This document shows positions 12,737 to 14,082 of a stretch of 14,082 nt of DNA, one piece after another. The DNA lies in NCBI GenBank assembly GCA_002309235.1, contig DBXA01000127.1, forward strand, positions 11,348 to 25,429, written 5' to 3'. Both the position numbers and the translations under genes were made by a program. Under the pieces are notes generated by a model that ran no database searches, had not been told where the DNA came from, and worked only from the letters and a program-made list of their open reading frames with translations. Positions within the stretch are counted from its first letter, which is position 1, and every line of letters starts with the position of its first letter. The DNA comes from Christensenella sp. UBA1224. GTDB lineage: Bacteria > Bacillota > Clostridia > Christensenellales > Aristaeellaceae.

Positions 12737-14082
12737 TTGTCTATCTCCACCCAGTCGTAATGCAGGTAAGTGGTAAAGGCTTCCTTGAGGATATCCTTTA
12801 CATGGCCTTCCGTAACGGAGGTGTGATGCTTGAAGCCGCCCCTGGCAAGCGTGATCAGCTTATCCTGCAGATCGGGTATCTCCGCAACACCGGCACAGCC
12901 GAAGTAGCCGTCTTCTATCGGATCACCTGTGAAGCGCGCCTCGGAGGCATATACGATGATCTTCCCATCCTTGGTCTGGCAGTTGGAAATGGTGATGGGC
13001 ATGGGCTTGATGCGGCCCTCGTTGCAGCCCCAGCCGGAGCCCGGATCGGTCTTGTCGAACATCTTGTGATTCGTGACAGTGCCCTTGCAGGTCATGAGGC
13101 CCTGTGCCACCGGGCCGCAGTGGAAGAGTATCACCTTATCCTCGTCATCGCCGTAATTGTTGTTCCAGTCCAGCACGGCGGAAGGCCTGCCCGAAGCCAG
13201 GCTCATGGCCCGCATGGTGACGGCGGAGCACATATCGATCTCGCAGGAGGCGGTGATCCCCCTGTCGTTGAGCTCCGAAAGGAGCACGCACGGGCAGATG
13301 CGCAGGTGCGCTTCCATCTCGTTCCAGCAACGCAGAGCGAGCGCATCCAGATGATATTCCTCGATATACCTGTCTATGACGACGGCGAGCTTGCCCAGGT
13401 TCAGCATATTCTTTTCCGGGACAAGCGAGAAATCCGTATATTCCCTGAGATGCGCTGTCTTTGCCTTGACGGCAGGATCATCATCCGCCAGAGCCGCTAT
13501 CTTGTCGAACACCTCTGAAAGATCAAAGCTTTCCACATTGATGCCGTGCTTTTGCAGCGCCAGCTCATCGAACCGCACCGTCTTGAATGCGGTCGTACGG
13601 GCGCCGATGCAGCCAAGGTTAAAGCGCCGCATCCCGTTGACCACGCGGCAGATCGCGGCAAAATCATCCAGATTTTCCTTAAAGCGCGGGCTGAGCGGGT
13701 GCACCACGTGCGGCTTTAAAACCGTAAAGGGCACGCCGTACTGCGTGAATACATCCGTTACGGAGAATTTGCCGCAGTAAGCATCACGCCTGTGGGCAAA
13801 ATCCATTTTGCCTATCTCATCCGGATACGCCTGCATGAGGATCGGCACGCCCGCATCCTGCAGCGCCGTTATCGCGCCGTTCTCATCCGCAAATATCGGC
13901 ATGGAAAATATGACGCCGTCATATTGTCCCTCATGCTCCTTGAGCCACCTGGCATAAAGCCTTCCCTCATCCCTCGTTTCCACGCCGCCGAAGCGGGTCA
14001 GGGAAGCATCCATCATGATATAGTCATAGCCCGCGTCCGTCACGGCCTTCACCATATCGTCCCTGGCACCGTAAATGAGCTC
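12733..14082 (-). CDS. L-fucose/L-arabinose isomerase-family protein, 5' end beyond window
   Basis: 449 residues are visible; the frame is open to the right edge, so the N-terminus is missing. It belongs to the fucose isomerase-like superfamily, whose members interconvert aldoses and ketoses with a divalent metal. The metal site can be traced: Glu in CEIDMCSAVTMRAM (codon at 13240-13242) and Asp in SAVLDWNNN (codon at 13168-13170) are 24 residues apart, the same spacing as Glu337 and Asp361 of E. coli FucI. The likely third ligand is His in GGFKHHTSVTEGH near the C-terminus. HCGPVAQGL and ASGRPS are further family marks. It looks shorter than the roughly 590-residue FucI, closer to the general fucose-isomerase-like proteins. 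Its stop overlaps the kinase start by 4 bases, so it is an upstream gene of the isomerase-kinase-aldolase operon, whose promoter lies off the window. Substrate unknown. Confidence 0.87.
   Translation of the reverse strand, partial: ELIYGARDDMVKAVTDAGYDYIMMDASLTRFGGVETRDEGRLYARWLKEHEGQYDGVIFSMPIFADENGAITALQDAGVPILMQAYPDEIGKMDFAHRRDAYCGKFSVTDVFTQYGVPFTVLKPHVVHPLSPRFKENLDDFAAICRVVNGMRRFNLGCIGARTTAFKTVRFDELALQKHGINVESFDLSEVFDKIAALADDDPAVKAKTAHLREYTDFSLVPEKNMLNLGKLAVVIDRYIEEYHLDALALRCWNEMEAHLRICPCVLLSELNDRGITASCEIDMCSAVTMRAMSLASGRPSAVLDWNNNYGDDEDKVILFHCGPVAQGLMTCKGTVTNHKMFDKTDPGSGWGCNEGRIKPMPITISNCQTKDGKIIVYASEARFTGDPIEDGYFGCAGVAEIPDLQDKLITLARGGFKHHTSVTEGHVKDILKEAFTTYLHYDWVEIDK

Noticed and set aside
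11702..12760. Plus-strand reading frame (352 codons) opposite the FGGY kinase
   Set aside because: It is antisense to a kinase with all its motifs; its composition is typical of a GC-rich shadow frame.

Overview
The window looks like a chromosomal carbohydrate-use region of a Gram-positive, probably anaerobic, Clostridia-type bacterium (Bacillota). The evidence is strong AGGAGG-type ribosome binding sites before almost every gene, a lipoprotein with an Ala/Pro/Thr/Glu linker, an LplA/LplB/YtcP-type sugar ABC transporter with no local ATPase, and moderately high G+C (mid-50s percent judged by eye). A gut or rumen plant-fibre habitat is an inference from the alpha-galactosidase content. No rRNA, tRNA, CRISPR, transposase or phage gene was seen.

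Layout. (1) 1-5138, minus strand: a sugar ABC importer operon read right to left: large solute-binding protein, LplB-like permease, YtcP/LplC-like permease, then a GH4 (MelA-type) alpha-galactosidase that runs off the left edge. A good sigma-A-like promoter lies at 5243-5271. A very GC-rich hairpin separates the binding-protein gene from the permeases, and an intrinsic-terminator-like hairpin precedes the GH4 gene. (2) 5139-5525: a 387-base divergent control region with one promoter in each direction and inverted repeats. (3) 5526-8164, plus strand: a secreted lipoprotein with seven RCC1-type repeats (predicted beta-propeller), then a cytoplasmic GH27 alpha-galactosidase, with a hairpin between them. 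(4) 8249-10391, plus strand: a ProX/YbaK-like tRNA-editing-domain protein, an unrecognised 190-residue protein and a serine O-acetyltransferase, closed by a bidirectional terminator. (5) 10398-14082, minus strand: a tightly packed operon of a fucose/arabinose-isomerase-family protein (cut by the right edge), an FGGY sugar kinase and a class II ketose-bisphosphate-type aldolase.

How the parts fit. The transporter very likely imports an alpha-galactoside (melibiose/raffinose/galactomannan type). Two unrelated cytoplasmic alpha-galactosidases, GH4 and GH27, would split it, and their operons diverge from one control region. The right-hand operon has the logic isomerase, ketose kinase, aldolase: aldose to ketose to ketose-1-phosphate to DHAP plus an aldehyde. 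This parallels L-fucose catabolism, but the aldolase comes from the FBP-aldolase family rather than FucA, so its sugar is unknown.

Most worth a second look: the hybrid isomerase/kinase/aldolase cassette with its altered aldolase phosphate-loop motif, the RCC1-repeat lipoprotein placed with alpha-galactoside genes, the parallel hairpin-gated position of both alpha-galactosidases, and a Lys-to-Arg change at the expected key residue of the ProX-like protein.
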